Below are positions 23,754-32,066 of a stretch of 44,882 bases of DNA, piece by piece (the first letter of the stretch is position 1; every line of letters begins with the position of its first letter). The notes below the pieces were generated by a model. The model saw only the letters and a program-made list of their open reading frames with translations. It ran no database searches and was not told where the DNA came from. Origin of the DNA: Oscillospiraceae bacterium (GTDB taxonomy: Bacteria; Bacillota; Clostridia; Oscillospirales; Oscillospiraceae). The DNA lies in the NCBI GenBank assembly GCA_017501695.1, contig JAFVWL010000118.1:1-44882 (forward strand), written 5' to 3'. Position numbers and translations under genes: made by a program.

Positions 23754-24038
23754 TTATCTGACAGGCTTGGCCTGGTAATCGTGACCGCAGTGGGGGCAGG
23801 CAGGATAGTCGAAATCATGGGACTTTCCGCAGGAGGGACATTTTTTCTGGGGCAGCTCGTCAGACTGCTCCACCTTCAGATTGCCATCCTCGGGCATGAG
23901 CAATCCGATCAGGAACAGAGGAACGCCCACAATCCAGCAAAACAGCATAAACTCCGAAAACCAATTGTCTATGGAGGCCATGATGGGGCCAAGCAGAATC
24001 AGCAGGCCGCCGGAGATCATAAATTTCAGTGCTTTCAT
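23754..24038 (-). CDS. Small membrane protein with C-terminal zinc ribbon
   Basis: 94 residues: two membrane helices (FMISGGLLILLGPIM, FMLFCWIVGVPLFLIGLLM) and a C-terminal cytoplasmic zinc ribbon with CPSCG (about residues 67-71) and CPHCG (about 81-85). The function is unknown. Its ATG overlaps the stop of the upstream gene in ATGA, so the two are translationally coupled. The partner also has a CPxC zinc ribbon, which suggests that the pair act together at the membrane face. Confidence 0.75.
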   Translation of the reverse strand: MKALKFMISGGLLILLGPIMASIDNWFSEFMLFCWIVGVPLFLIGLLMPEDGNLKVEQSDELPQKKCPSCGKSHDFDYPACPHCGHDYQAKPVR

Positions 24039-24535
24039 TCAAATTCCTCCTCAATGCGCGAGCCTTCCGGAAGGAACAGGGATTCCTCCAGCTCTTTGCT
24101 CTGGTGATAGTAAGCATAGCGGACATAGAACCGGACAGAGCCAACGGCTGTACCGATTTTTGCGGCAAGACCTGCGCCAAGGGTATTCTCCGTCAGATAG
24201 GGAATGGCGTTCTGACGAAGGGCATCCTCAAACAGCCCTGCCCACAGGGTGTCCCGTTCTGTCACAAAACAGTAGTCATTGGGCTTGGGTTCCTCCAGCC
24301 ACTTTTTATCACACCGGGGGCATCGGGTGTCCCGGACCAGGATGTGGCAATTGGGACAGTAGCGCTCTGTCCGGGCCCGCTCCGCTTCGTAGTGGGACAG
24401 ATAGTCATCCAGAATCCGCTCCAGAGCGGTGGTCATCTGTTGGGATTTGTCCTCGGCGTAGCGCTCCAGCCGCTGATAGATACCCCGGTCGATGTAATAA
24501 TTGATGAACCGGCCGTCCTTTTTCTGCCGTGCCAT
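24035..24535 (-). CDS. Ribbon-helix-helix-like / zinc-ribbon / DUF2007-like fusion protein
   Basis: 166 residues of unusual make-up. The N-terminus (FINYYIDRGIYQRLERYAEDKSQQMTTALERILDDYLSHYE, residues about 9-49) reads like a CopG/Arc-type ribbon-helix-helix DNA-binding unit. It is followed by a zinc ribbon CPNC...CPRC (about 59-75). The C-terminal part (ALRQNAIPYLTENTLGAGLAAKIGTAVGSVRFYVRYAYYHQSKEL) resembles DUF2007-type signal-transducing domains. The ATG at 24535 follows AAAGGAG. It heads an operon with the small zinc-ribbon membrane protein. Domain calls rest on pattern alone; the protein may be a regulator, but no target is known. Confidence 0.65.
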   Translation of the reverse strand: MARQKKDGRFINYYIDRGIYQRLERYAEDKSQQMTTALERILDDYLSHYEAERARTERYCPNCHILVRDTRCPRCDKKWLEEPKPNDYCFVTERDTLWAGLFEDALRQNAIPYLTENTLGAGLAAKIGTAVGSVRFYVRYAYYHQSKELEESLFLPEGSRIEEEFE

Positions 24536-24558
24536 AGGCCTCACTCCTTTCTGAATAC

Positions 24559-24587
24559 AGTATAGCACAAGTATCCTCAATTATCAA
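24559..24587 (-). promoter_or_regulatory. Promoter for the zinc-ribbon pair
   Basis: Minus-strand TTGATA (24582-24587), 17-bp spacer, TATACT (24559-24564). Confidence 0.6.
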
Positions 24588-24670
24588 CATAATTCAATCG
24601 GTTTCAAGCTGCATTTTTCCTTCTTAAGAATTTTTAAGAATTTCACAGGACACGAAAAGGTTACAATTTG

Positions 24671-24699
24671 TTGCTTTTTGCATTGCTGAATGCTATAAT
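24671..24699 (+). promoter_or_regulatory. Promoter for the CAP-LRR-SLH surface protein
   Basis: TTGCTT (24671-24676), 17-bp spacer, perfect TATAAT (24694-24699), giving a leader of about 25 bases. Confidence 0.65.
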
Positions 24700-24729
24700 G
24701 GTGGCAAATCAAACCAAGGAGGTATCATT

Positions 24730-27321
24730 ATGAATCGTCGTGTCCTTTCTTTTCTCCTCGCTGTACTCATGGTTTTCGGCCTGTTCCCGGTATCTGCCCG
24801 GGCAGAGGAGCCGGAGCAGCCTGTTACCATTACCGTGGTTGCGGAGGAAGATTATGATGACATCGTGGATTGTCTGGAAGAAATCAACGATTTCCGGGCC
24901 TACCGGGAGCTTCCGCCCCTGTCCCTGAATGCCACTCTGACGGAGGCCGCCATGCTTCGGGCGTCTGAGATCGGTCTGTTTTACGATGACAAGGGCACCC
25001 GGCCCGACGGAACATCCGTGTGGGAGCTTGACTGCTTTGCTTCCGGAGACTGGACGGATCTTGCTGAATTTGTGGATCACAGCGGCTCCTCCCAGAGCGT
25101 CTATATTTCCCTGGTCAATGACGAGCGCTTTGCGCCCATCATCAGTTCCGGGGACTACACCCAGATCGGTATCGGCCGCGTCAATGGACGATGGGCAGTG
25201 ATCGTGGGCAAGAACGACACGGACACCGCCCCGGTGACAGCCACCGGCAGACAGTTCCGCTATCGCACCTTGTCTGTGTTTCCTTCTCTGCTGCATCCGG
25301 ACACCGGTGGCCACTGGCTGGTCTACCTCTGGGCAAATGACAGCACCTCCTTCTCCGTTTATTCCAGGAACCAGGAGCGCATTGATCTGACCTATATCGT
25401 CCCCATTTTCCCGGATGTGGTTCTGGACCGGAAGGGTGACGTTATCGCCACCGTGGGCTTGACGGATACGGAGTACGGGAAGGGCCTTCTGGAAATCACC
25501 TGGGTCAAGCCCGGTTCCGGCAGCTTTGTGGTCTATCTGGATGAAGAAAAAACCGTATCCACCAGCATTGAGGTGAATTGCTTCGACGAGGATGGAAATC
25601 TGCCTACGCCCGTGCCCGATCCCAATAACCAGGATTCCGGTACCTGGGGCGAAAACATCACCTGGACCCTGGAAGGCACCACCCTGACCATCGCCGGCGA
25701 GGGTGTCATGGAGCCGGAGGTATACAGCGAGTCCACCTACCCCTGGACCTACTACCGGGACGCGGTTGTGGATCTGGTGGTGGAGGAGGGCGTGACTGAA
25801 ATCGCAGTCCGTGCGTTTACTTATTTCTCCCAGCTGGAGCAGATTTCCCTGCCCGAAAGCCTGACCACCATCGGTGAAAGCGCTTTTCAGGTCTGTCCCA
25901 AACTCAAGAGTGCCCAGCTGCCGGATTCGGTCACTACCATTGGAAGCCGCGCCTTTGATGGCTGTTCCAGTCTGGAATCCATTCGGCTGCCCAAGAATTT
26001 GACTTATATTCCCGGCTATCTGCTGTCCGGAACTGCAATCTCAGAGATTGAGATTCCTGAATCCGTCGTAGGCATGGGGGAAGGCGTTTTCATGAGCTGT
26101 ACTAAGCTGGAATCCGTGATTCTGCCAGAGGCGATGCTCAGTGTCAGCGACAGATGCTTCGAAAGCTGCACCGCGTTGAAATCCGTAACGCTGCCGGATC
26201 GAATGCTTTCGCTGGGCTTCTCCTCCTTCTCCGGCTGCACCAGTCTTGCCACCATTGCACTGCCAAACTCTCTTGAATACATCGGAACCTACTGCTTCAA
26301 CGGTAGTGGCCTGGAAAGCATTACCCTCCCCGAAAGTGTGAATACCATCCGGGATTACGCCTTTGCCCACTGTCAAAATCTGGTTATGGTCACTGTACCC
26401 GATGGTTGGAATGAACCCAACGCCTATATCCTGGAAGGGTCTCCCAACGCAGTCTTGGCCTGCCATTTCCTTACCCGTGCCCATGTGATGGCCATTATGA
26501 ATGACATTCCCGTGGAGATCCTGCCCGAGGACCCCACCACGCCAGTGTACCCGGTCACGGTCTACACGAACGAAGGCGGTACCGTCAATCTCAGCGGTGA
26601 ATACTCCCCTGCCGGTCGCTATGTGATGATCCAGATCGTGCCGGATGAGAATCACCTGTTTGCCAGTATGTACTACTACCGCACCGATGGTGTGGAGGAG
26701 GAGCTGGAAGTCCTTCAGCTCAGCGAGCTGGAGTATCTGATCATGATGCCCCCCTGCGAGCTGGTGCTGGACACCTCCTTCCTGGTCAGCGCCGTGCCCT
26801 TCACGGATGTGACCATGGACGCATACTACTATGTTCCCGTCCTCTGGGCCGTAAGCTACAACATCACCGCTGGCACAGGCCCGGAAACCTTCACGCCCGA
26901 TGCCCCCTGCACCCGGGCTCAGGTTGTCACGTTCCTGTGGCGTGCCGCAGGTGAGCCGGAACCTGAGGGCGTTGAGAATCCCTTCGAGGATGTGAAGGAA
27001 GGCGATTACTTCTACAAGGCCGTCCTCTGGGCAGTGGACAACGGAATCACCGCCGGCACCAGCGCAACTCAGTTCAGCCCCAACGCAGGATGCACCCGCG
27101 GTCAGGTGGTTACCTTCCTGTGGCGTGCCTGCGGAAAGCCGGAGTATAACCACAGCAACATGGGCTTTGCCGATGTTCCCTCCGATGCCTACTACCACGA
27201 TGCCGTCCGGTGGGCCGCCGACTACCAGATCACCAGCGGTGTCAACGAAACCCACTTCTCGCCGGATACCATCTGCACACGCGGACAGATCGTGACCTTC
27301 CTGTTCCGGACCTTCTTCTAA
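24730..27321 (+). CDS. Large secreted surface protein: CAP domain, BspA-type LRRs, three SLH domains
   Basis: 863 residues. Signal peptide (MNRRVLSFLLAVLMVFGLFPVSARA); a CAP/SCP-like domain (about 50-160: INDFRAYRELPPLSLNATLTEAAMLRASEIG ... YTQIGIGRVNGRWAVIVG); a linker; a stretch beginning GTWGENITWTLEGTTLTIAGEG; then about nine BspA-type leucine-rich repeats (about 330-580, pattern L.SI.LP.S...IG..AF..C); a small beta domain; and three S-layer-homology repeats at the C-terminus (about 687-863, each ending TRxQ/G-VTFL-R). The SLH part should tie it to the cell wall, with CAP and LRR parts displayed outward for binding host or bacterial ligands. It has its own promoter and double terminator. 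Start ATG at 24730 follows AAGGAGGT. Confidence 0.9.
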   Translation: MNRRVLSFLLAVLMVFGLFPVSARAEEPEQPVTITVVAEEDYDDIVDCLEEINDFRAYRELPPLSLNATLTEAAMLRASEIGLFYDDKGTRPDGTSVWELDCFASGDWTDLAEFVDHSGSSQSVYISLVNDERFAPIISSGDYTQIGIGRVNGRWAVIVGKNDTDTAPVTATGRQFRYRTLSVFPSLLHPDTGGHWLVYLWANDSTSFSVYSRNQERIDLTYIVPIFPDVVLDRKGDVIATVGLTDTEYGKGLLEITWVKPGSGSFVVYLDEEKTVSTSIEVNCFDEDGNLPTPVPDPNNQDSGTWGENITWTLEGTTLTIAGEGVMEPEVYSESTYPWTYYRDAVVDLVVEEGVTEIAVRAFTYFSQLEQISLPESLTTIGESAFQVCPKLKSAQLPDSVTTIGSRAFDGCSSLESIRLPKNLTYIPGYLLSGTAISEIEIPESVVGMGEGVFMSCTKLESVILPEAMLSVSDRCFESCTALKSVTLPDRMLSLGFSSFSGCTSLATIALPNSLEYIGTYCFNGSGLESITLPESVNTIRDYAFAHCQNLVMVTVPDGWNEPNAYILEGSPNAVLACHFLTRAHVMAIMNDIPVEILPEDPTTPVYPVTVYTNEGGTVNLSGEYSPAGRYVMIQIVPDENHLFASMYYYRTDGVEEELEVLQLSELEYLIMMPPCELVLDTSFLVSAVPFTDVTMDAYYYVPVLWAVSYNITAGTGPETFTPDAPCTRAQVVTFLWRAAGEPEPEGVENPFEDVKEGDYFYKAVLWAVDNGITAGTSATQFSPNAGCTRGQVVTFLWRACGKPEYNHSNMGFADVPSDAYYHDAVRWAADYQITSGVNETHFSPDTICTRGQIVTFLFRTFF

Positions 27322-27332
27322 AAACGGTTTCC

Positions 27333-27360
27333 GCTGGGACATCTGAATGGATGTCCCAGC
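27333..27360 (+). terminator. First terminator hairpin after the surface-protein gene
   Basis: Perfect 11-bp stem GCTGGGACATC / GATGTCCCAGC followed by ATCATTTC; weak T tract but strong stem right after the stop codon. Confidence 0.7.
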
Positions 27361-27370
27361 ATCATTTCAA

Positions 27371-27404
27371 AAAAGTTCCGCTCCCCGAAGGGAACGGAAC
27401 TTTT
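27371..27404. terminator. Bidirectional terminator between convergent genes
   Basis: Stem AAAAGTTCCG / CGGAACTTTT with inner TCCC-CGAA-GGGA. On the minus strand it is followed by TTTTTTG (for the uroporphyrinogen-decarboxylase-like gene); on the plus strand the stem itself ends in TTTT. Confidence 0.8.
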
Positions 27405-27418
27405 GATTGATATGGTAT

Positions 27419-28390
27419 TTACGGCCTGGGGCCGTGGTATTTGGCGGCCAGACGGGCGATCTGCTGACCGATGAAGGGCATATGCTTGCTCCAGAAGGAG
27501 ATGCACAGGGGGATGAAGCTGGTGCCGGGAGCCATGACTTCAAAGACATGCTCCAGATCTGCCAGGATTTCCTCCTCGGTAGCATCGGGACGGCAGTACA
27601 TCTGGGCATCGAAGCCGCCCAGGAAGGTCATCTTGTCGCCGTAGTTCTCCTTCAGCCAGACGATGTCATTGCTGGAATGAACGGGATTGGTGGCACCGAT
27701 GCCGATCTCAATCATGTCGTCCATCAGGGGGGCGAAGTAGCCGCAGTTGTGATGCTCATAGATAACACCCTTGGACTGGACCGCGTCCACCACACGCTTC
27801 AGGTGGGGCTTCAGCACTCTGCGCCAGGTTTCCGGGTCCATGAACAGATTCGCGTTGTTGCCATAATCATCATGCATACAGAGGATGTCGGGCTTATAGT
27901 ACTCGATGACCTTGTCGTGGAGGCGGATCTTATGGTCGGCAATGGCACCGAAGAATTCATAGCACTCCTCCGGCTCCTCAATCAGAGCGCAGAGGGCATC
28001 CTCGAAGGGCATGATGGAGAACAGACGCTCCCACAGGCCGAAGCCCACGGTAACACGGCTCATCTTGTTTTCCCGGTCCCAGTTGGCAGTATCCTTCGCC
28101 GCATGGGTTTCCCAGTCAATGACATCCAGATCCGGGAACTTGATCACCTCACGCCACTTGGTAATGTCCGTGAGCAGGGGCTTGCCGGGGGTGGGGTTGG
28201 CTGCGTGGGTTTTCTCCTCCCAGGTCCAGCTCTGACCAAACCAGTCCAGATTGGTTCCGGGGATCTCGGGACGCTCGTTGATAAAGTCCATACCGGCAGG
28301 CATAGCGGAGTTGAAATCAGAATACAGGGGCTGGTACTCCGGTTCCTGATGATTGTAAACGCGCATCATATTTTCTTTGAGAGTCAGCAT
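27419..28390 (-). CDS. Uroporphyrinogen decarboxylase family protein (MtaA/CmuA-like)
   Basis: 323 residues of the URO-D superfamily (PF01208). No other heme genes are nearby, and it has the zinc-ligand pattern of corrinoid-dependent methyltransferases, His-x-Cys (His214, Cys216 in YEHHNCGYF) with a late cysteine (Cys296 in FIPLCISFW). Other blocks are PDILCMHDDYGNNANLFMDPETWRR and TFLGGFDAQ. Such proteins move methyl groups between a corrinoid protein and a thiol, or act on methoxylated compounds. The link to cobalamin fits the B12 riboswitch 9 kb away. No corrinoid-binding partner is adjacent, so the methyltransferase reading is inference. Start ATG at 28390 follows AGGAGGAAACACT. Confidence 0.82.
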   Translation of the reverse strand: MLTLKENMMRVYNHQEPEYQPLYSDFNSAMPAGMDFINERPEIPGTNLDWFGQSWTWEEKTHAANPTPGKPLLTDITKWREVIKFPDLDVIDWETHAAKDTANWDRENKMSRVTVGFGLWERLFSIMPFEDALCALIEEPEECYEFFGAIADHKIRLHDKVIEYYKPDILCMHDDYGNNANLFMDPETWRRVLKPHLKRVVDAVQSKGVIYEHHNCGYFAPLMDDMIEIGIGATNPVHSSNDIVWLKENYGDKMTFLGGFDAQMYCRPDATEEEILADLEHVFEVMAPGTSFIPLCISFWSKHMPFIGQQIARLAAKYHGPRP

Positions 28391-28429
28391 AGTGTTTCCT
28401 CCTTCGCAGTTCCAGTTTTCGACAATTAC

Positions 28430-28458
28430 AGTTTAACATATATGCACAGAAAACGCAA
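28430..28458 (-). promoter_or_regulatory. Promoter for the URO-D family gene
   Basis: Minus-strand TTGCGT (28453-28458), 17-bp spacer, TAAACT (28430-28435). Confidence 0.45.
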
Positions 28459-28520
28459 CCAGCAAATCGAAGAACCTGTGCAAAAACACAACATACCTGC
28501 AATGTTTGCAGAATATCTTC

Positions 28521-28548
28521 TTTACAGAAGCTGTGAATATGATACAAT
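28521..28548 (+). promoter_or_regulatory. Promoter for the MoxR-VWA-DUF4132 operon
   Basis: TTTACA (28521-28526), 16-bp spacer, TACAAT (28543-28548), about 30 bases before the ATG at 28582. No other promoter of similar quality stands out inside the 10-kb operon. Confidence 0.6.
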
Positions 28549-28581
28549 ATTGATTAGAATTTACACAGTGAGGTGGCCTGT

Positions 28582-29697
28582 ATGCAGCAGCAGATTCTCC
28601 GCCCGGTGGCGGAACAGCGATATCGCGAGGAGCTGGAAGCCCTCCGCGTTTGGGATCAGTTCAACCGAAAGCCCATCAACTGGCAGCTTTCCCCGAAGGC
28701 TGTCCGGATGTTCATTCTTGGCTCCGGAAAACCCCTTTCCATCAATGGAAGAGAAATCACCATTCAGAAAAAATATCTTGGAAACGACGCCCTGGTGGAG
28801 CGGTGCATCATCACTCTGGCCGGAAACCGGGGACTGATGCTGGTGGGCGAGCCTGGTACCGCAAAGACCATGCTGTCGGAGCTGCTCAGCGCCGCCATCA
28901 GCGGATGCAGTACCAACACCGTCCAGGGTACCGCCGGCACCACAGAGGATATGATCAAATACAGCTTCAATTACGCCATGCTGCTGGCCAACGGCCCCAG
29001 TCGGGAGGCACTGGTGCCCTCCCCCCTGTATGTGGGCATGGAAAAGGGAATCCTGACCCGGTTTGAGGAAATCACCAGAACCCCGGCAGAGGTTCAGGAC
29101 AGCCTGATCAGCGTACTCAGTGACAAGGTGATGAATATCCCCGAGCTGGGCGACAGCGGTCTGCTGTTTGCAAAGCCGGGCTTCAACGTGATCGGCACCG
29201 CTAACACCCGGGACAAGGGCGTGAATGAAATGTCCAGCGCACTGAAACGCCGGTTCAATTTCGAAACCGTCATGCCCGTCCGGGATGTGAAGCTCGAAAA
29301 GCAGATCATCCTGAACGAGGTGCAGGCCCTGGCCCATGCCTCCGGAATCGATCAGCCCCTGGATGAAACCGCGGCGGAGCTTCTGGCTACCACCTACCAC
29401 GAACTCCGGGAGGGTGTTTCGGCAGAGGGTATGCGGCTGGAAAAGCCCCATGGGGTGATGAGCACCGCCGAGGCCATTTCTGTCTATTATCAGACCTTGA
29501 TGGGCGCATGGTACTACGGCGATGGAACAATGGACGAAAAGCAGCTTGTGGAGAATCTGGTGGGTGCCGTGGCAAAGGAGTCCGATGAAGATCTGGCCAA
29601 AATCTCCAGTTACTTCTCCACGGTGGTTCGGGAAAAGGCACGACGGGAGGGCGGCGCATGGAAACGGTATTACGAGGCGAGAAGCCGTCTGAAGTGA
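28582..29697 (+). CDS. MoxR-type AAA+ ATPase (YehL-like)
   Basis: 371 residues, AAA+ ATPase of the MoxR branch. The Walker A motif is GEPGTAKT (89-96), sensor 1 is Asn208 in GTANTRDKG and the arginine finger is in ALKRRF (Arg223/Arg224). The Walker B region reads ILTRFEEITRTP (157-168) with Glu162-Glu163 where most relatives have Asp-Glu. A C-terminal lid domain follows. MoxR ATPases work with VWA partners to remodel or load metal into client proteins. The ATG at 28582 follows GAGGTGGCCTGT; a GTG nine bases earlier overlaps that site. The next gene starts 40 bases inside this one, so they are coupled. Confidence 0.9.
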   Translation: MQQQILRPVAEQRYREELEALRVWDQFNRKPINWQLSPKAVRMFILGSGKPLSINGREITIQKKYLGNDALVERCIITLAGNRGLMLVGEPGTAKTMLSELLSAAISGCSTNTVQGTAGTTEDMIKYSFNYAMLLANGPSREALVPSPLYVGMEKGILTRFEEITRTPAEVQDSLISVLSDKVMNIPELGDSGLLFAKPGFNVIGTANTRDKGVNEMSSALKRRFNFETVMPVRDVKLEKQIILNEVQALAHASGIDQPLDETAAELLATTYHELREGVSAEGMRLEKPHGVMSTAEAISVYYQTLMGAWYYGDGTMDEKQLVENLVGAVAKESDEDLAKISSYFSTVVREKARREGGAWKRYYEARSRLK

Positions 29698-32066
29698 TTC
29701 CCTTCTCTCTGGAGGAAGGGGTGCTGTATGTGCCGGTTCGGCACCACTCCCCTGCCTGCGCCTTCCATCTGGAACGGATCATCCGGCGATACCAGCCGGA
29801 TATCATCCTGGTGGAGGGACCGGAGAACGCCTGTGATCTGATCCCGGTTCTGACCCATCCGGACAGCCGGACACCGGTGGCCCTGTATTACGCCTTCCGG
29901 GATCAGCAGCAGCCAGAGTCCGAAGGCGAACCTGGATTTTACCGGTGTTATTATCCCTTTGTGGATTGTTCCCCGGAGCTGGTTGCCCTTCGGGCCGCCC
30001 GGGAAATGGGAATTCCTGCCCGGTTCATTGATCTGAGCTATGCCCAGATTCTGCTGTCCACCTACAGCGCCCGGGGACTGCGGAGCAGAGAAGAAAAGCT
30101 CAGCTACGCCAGTGACCGGTATCTTGCACACAGCCGCTTTCAGAAACGGCTCTGCGAAAAGGCAGGCGTCCGACATTTTGAAGAGTTCTGGGAGAAGTAT
30201 TTCGAAATCGGGGGCATGACCCTGAGCGACGATGCCTTCTTTCAGATGATGAATACCTACTGCCTTCTGACCCGGGAGAACACCCCGGAGGAGGAGCTGC
30301 TGGAGGATGGATGCCTTGCGCGTGAGTATCACATGGCCTCCAGAATCCGGGAAGCTGCCGGAGCCTTCGGGAGGGTGCTTGTGGTGGCAGGCGGCTTTCA
30401 CATTTACGGTCTGATCCATCCCCGGCAGGAGATCCATATCCCTCCTGCCCCGAAGCCGGGGCTTCAGAGCGTCTATCCCATGCGCTACACCATGCCGGGA
30501 ATGGATGCCCTGTCCGGGTATGCCAGCGGAATGCCATGCCCGGGCTTTTATGACAGGGTGTGGAGAAGGCATACCGAAAAACCGGATCAGGCCCCCTGGG
30601 ACAGCGTGGTGCTGGACCTTCTGGTGGAAACCGGAAGAAGCCTGCGCAAAAAGGGAGATACCCTCTCCCCTGCCGACGAAATTGCCGCCATGGAACAGGC
30701 CCGGGGCCTTGCGGCCCTGCGTGACAAATCCAGTCCCGGCCTTTACGAGCTTCAGGACGGAATTCTGAGCTGCTTTGTAAAGGGAGAAGCGGATTACAGC
30801 CGGAGCCTGCCCCTGCGGATTCTGGAGGAGCTGACCACCGGCGACCAGGTGGGCCAGCTCTGTGAGGGTGCCCCGGTGCCCCCTTTGACCCGGGATTTTG
30901 ACGAAAAATGCGCCGCCTTTCGGCTTCAGCGGAAGGCCGGTGCAAGGCAGGAACTGACATTGTCCATCTTTTCCAGCAGGAAGCACCGGCAGATCAGTCG
31001 TTTCCTGCACCAGACGGTTTTTCTGAACCTGGGGTTTGCTTTACTGAAAAAAGGACCTGATCCGCTACGCAGAACCGACCGGAATCTGATTCGGGAAATC
31101 TGGGAGTACCGGTGGAACCCGGGAGTGGATGCTGCCCTGGTGGAGCGGTCCAGCTCCGGCGCAACGCTGGAGGAAGCCTGTGTCACGGAGCTGCGGCAGC
31201 TGCTTTTCTCCGCTGTATGCTCTGCCGATGGTGCCAGACTTCTGGTCAGCGCCATGCGTATGGGTCTGGGCGATCCCACCGGGGCCATGGGACAGCAAAT
31301 GGAGACGCTTCTGATCGCGGACGGAGATTTCAGCTCCCTGTGCGACGCTTTTTCCGCGCTGGATACCCTTGCACAATGGCATGAACAATACGCGGAACCC
31401 GATGCCTTCCAGCATCAGAAGCTTATGGATCGGTGTTTTGACCGGATTATGCAGCTTCTGCCCTCCATGTACAATGTGGACGACCGGAATGTCCACAGCA
31501 TCCAGGATGCCTGCGTTCTGCTCTGCCGGGTGACGCTCCGGCAGGAGGAGGAAGGCCGACGGCAGATGCTTTTGAATACATTGGAAACCCTGGCCGAACA
31601 CAGGGATATCCACCCTGCCCTTCACGGAACGGTTCTTGGCCTGCTCTATGGAACGGACAGCCGTTGGAAAGGGACCATTGACGCAGCCATCCGCAGCTAC
31701 CTCCAGGGAACAGAGGCCATACAGCGAAAATCCGCGTTTTTCCTTCAGGGGTTGTTTCTCACCGCCCGGGATCTGCTTCTGGTGGACCCCACATTCCTGG
31801 CTCAGGTGGACAGTCTGCTGGGGAGTCTGAGCGAAGAGGCGTTTCTCATCCTGCTGCCGGAGCTGCGTCTGGCCTTCAGCTATTTCCTTCCCATGGAAAC
31901 AGACCGGATCGCCGGCAGAGTCGCCCGGATGCATCATGTAACCGCTGACAAGCTTCGCTTGCCCGGAGTCGATCCAGCGGTCTTTGCCCGGGCTGCGGCA
32001 TTGGATGCCTGGGCTGCCGGGCAGCTGGAACAGCACTCACCGGAAGGAGATGTGGACGATGGCTGA
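29658..32066 (+). CDS. DUF5682 family protein (YehM-like)
   Basis: 802 residues of a family of unknown function that travels with MoxR-VWA genes. The N-terminal half carries the family's strongest motifs: VPVRHHSPACAFHL (about 25-38), IILVEGPENA (about 49-58) and LVVAGGFHIYGL (about 240-251). The rest is largely helical. The spaced His, Glu and His resemble the layout of TraB/ChaN/EreA-type metal-dependent hydrolases, so a hydrolytic activity is possible but unproven. The ATG at 29658 has GGGAGGGCGG upstream and lies inside the ATPase gene. The 3' end overlaps the VWA gene by 8 bp. Confidence 0.85.
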   Translation: METVLRGEKPSEVIPFSLEEGVLYVPVRHHSPACAFHLERIIRRYQPDIILVEGPENACDLIPVLTHPDSRTPVALYYAFRDQQQPESEGEPGFYRCYYPFVDCSPELVALRAAREMGIPARFIDLSYAQILLSTYSARGLRSREEKLSYASDRYLAHSRFQKRLCEKAGVRHFEEFWEKYFEIGGMTLSDDAFFQMMNTYCLLTRENTPEEELLEDGCLAREYHMASRIREAAGAFGRVLVVAGGFHIYGLIHPRQEIHIPPAPKPGLQSVYPMRYTMPGMDALSGYASGMPCPGFYDRVWRRHTEKPDQAPWDSVVLDLLVETGRSLRKKGDTLSPADEIAAMEQARGLAALRDKSSPGLYELQDGILSCFVKGEADYSRSLPLRILEELTTGDQVGQLCEGAPVPPLTRDFDEKCAAFRLQRKAGARQELTLSIFSSRKHRQISRFLHQTVFLNLGFALLKKGPDPLRRTDRNLIREIWEYRWNPGVDAALVERSSSGATLEEACVTELRQLLFSAVCSADGARLLVSAMRMGLGDPTGAMGQQMETLLIADGDFSSLCDAFSALDTLAQWHEQYAEPDAFQHQKLMDRCFDRIMQLLPSMYNVDDRNVHSIQDACVLLCRVTLRQEEEGRRQMLLNTLETLAEHRDIHPALHGTVLGLLYGTDSRWKGTIDAAIRSYLQGTEAIQRKSAFFLQGLFLTARDLLLVDPTFLAQVDSLLGSLSEEAFLILLPELRLAFSYFLPMETDRIAGRVARMHHVTADKLRLPGVDPAVFARAAALDAWAAGQLEQHSPEGDVDDG

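Noticed and set aside
24616..24645. Short direct repeat TTAAGAATTTTTAAGAATTT upstream of the surface-protein gene
   Set aside because: Too short and AT-rich to separate from chance; no regulator can be named.
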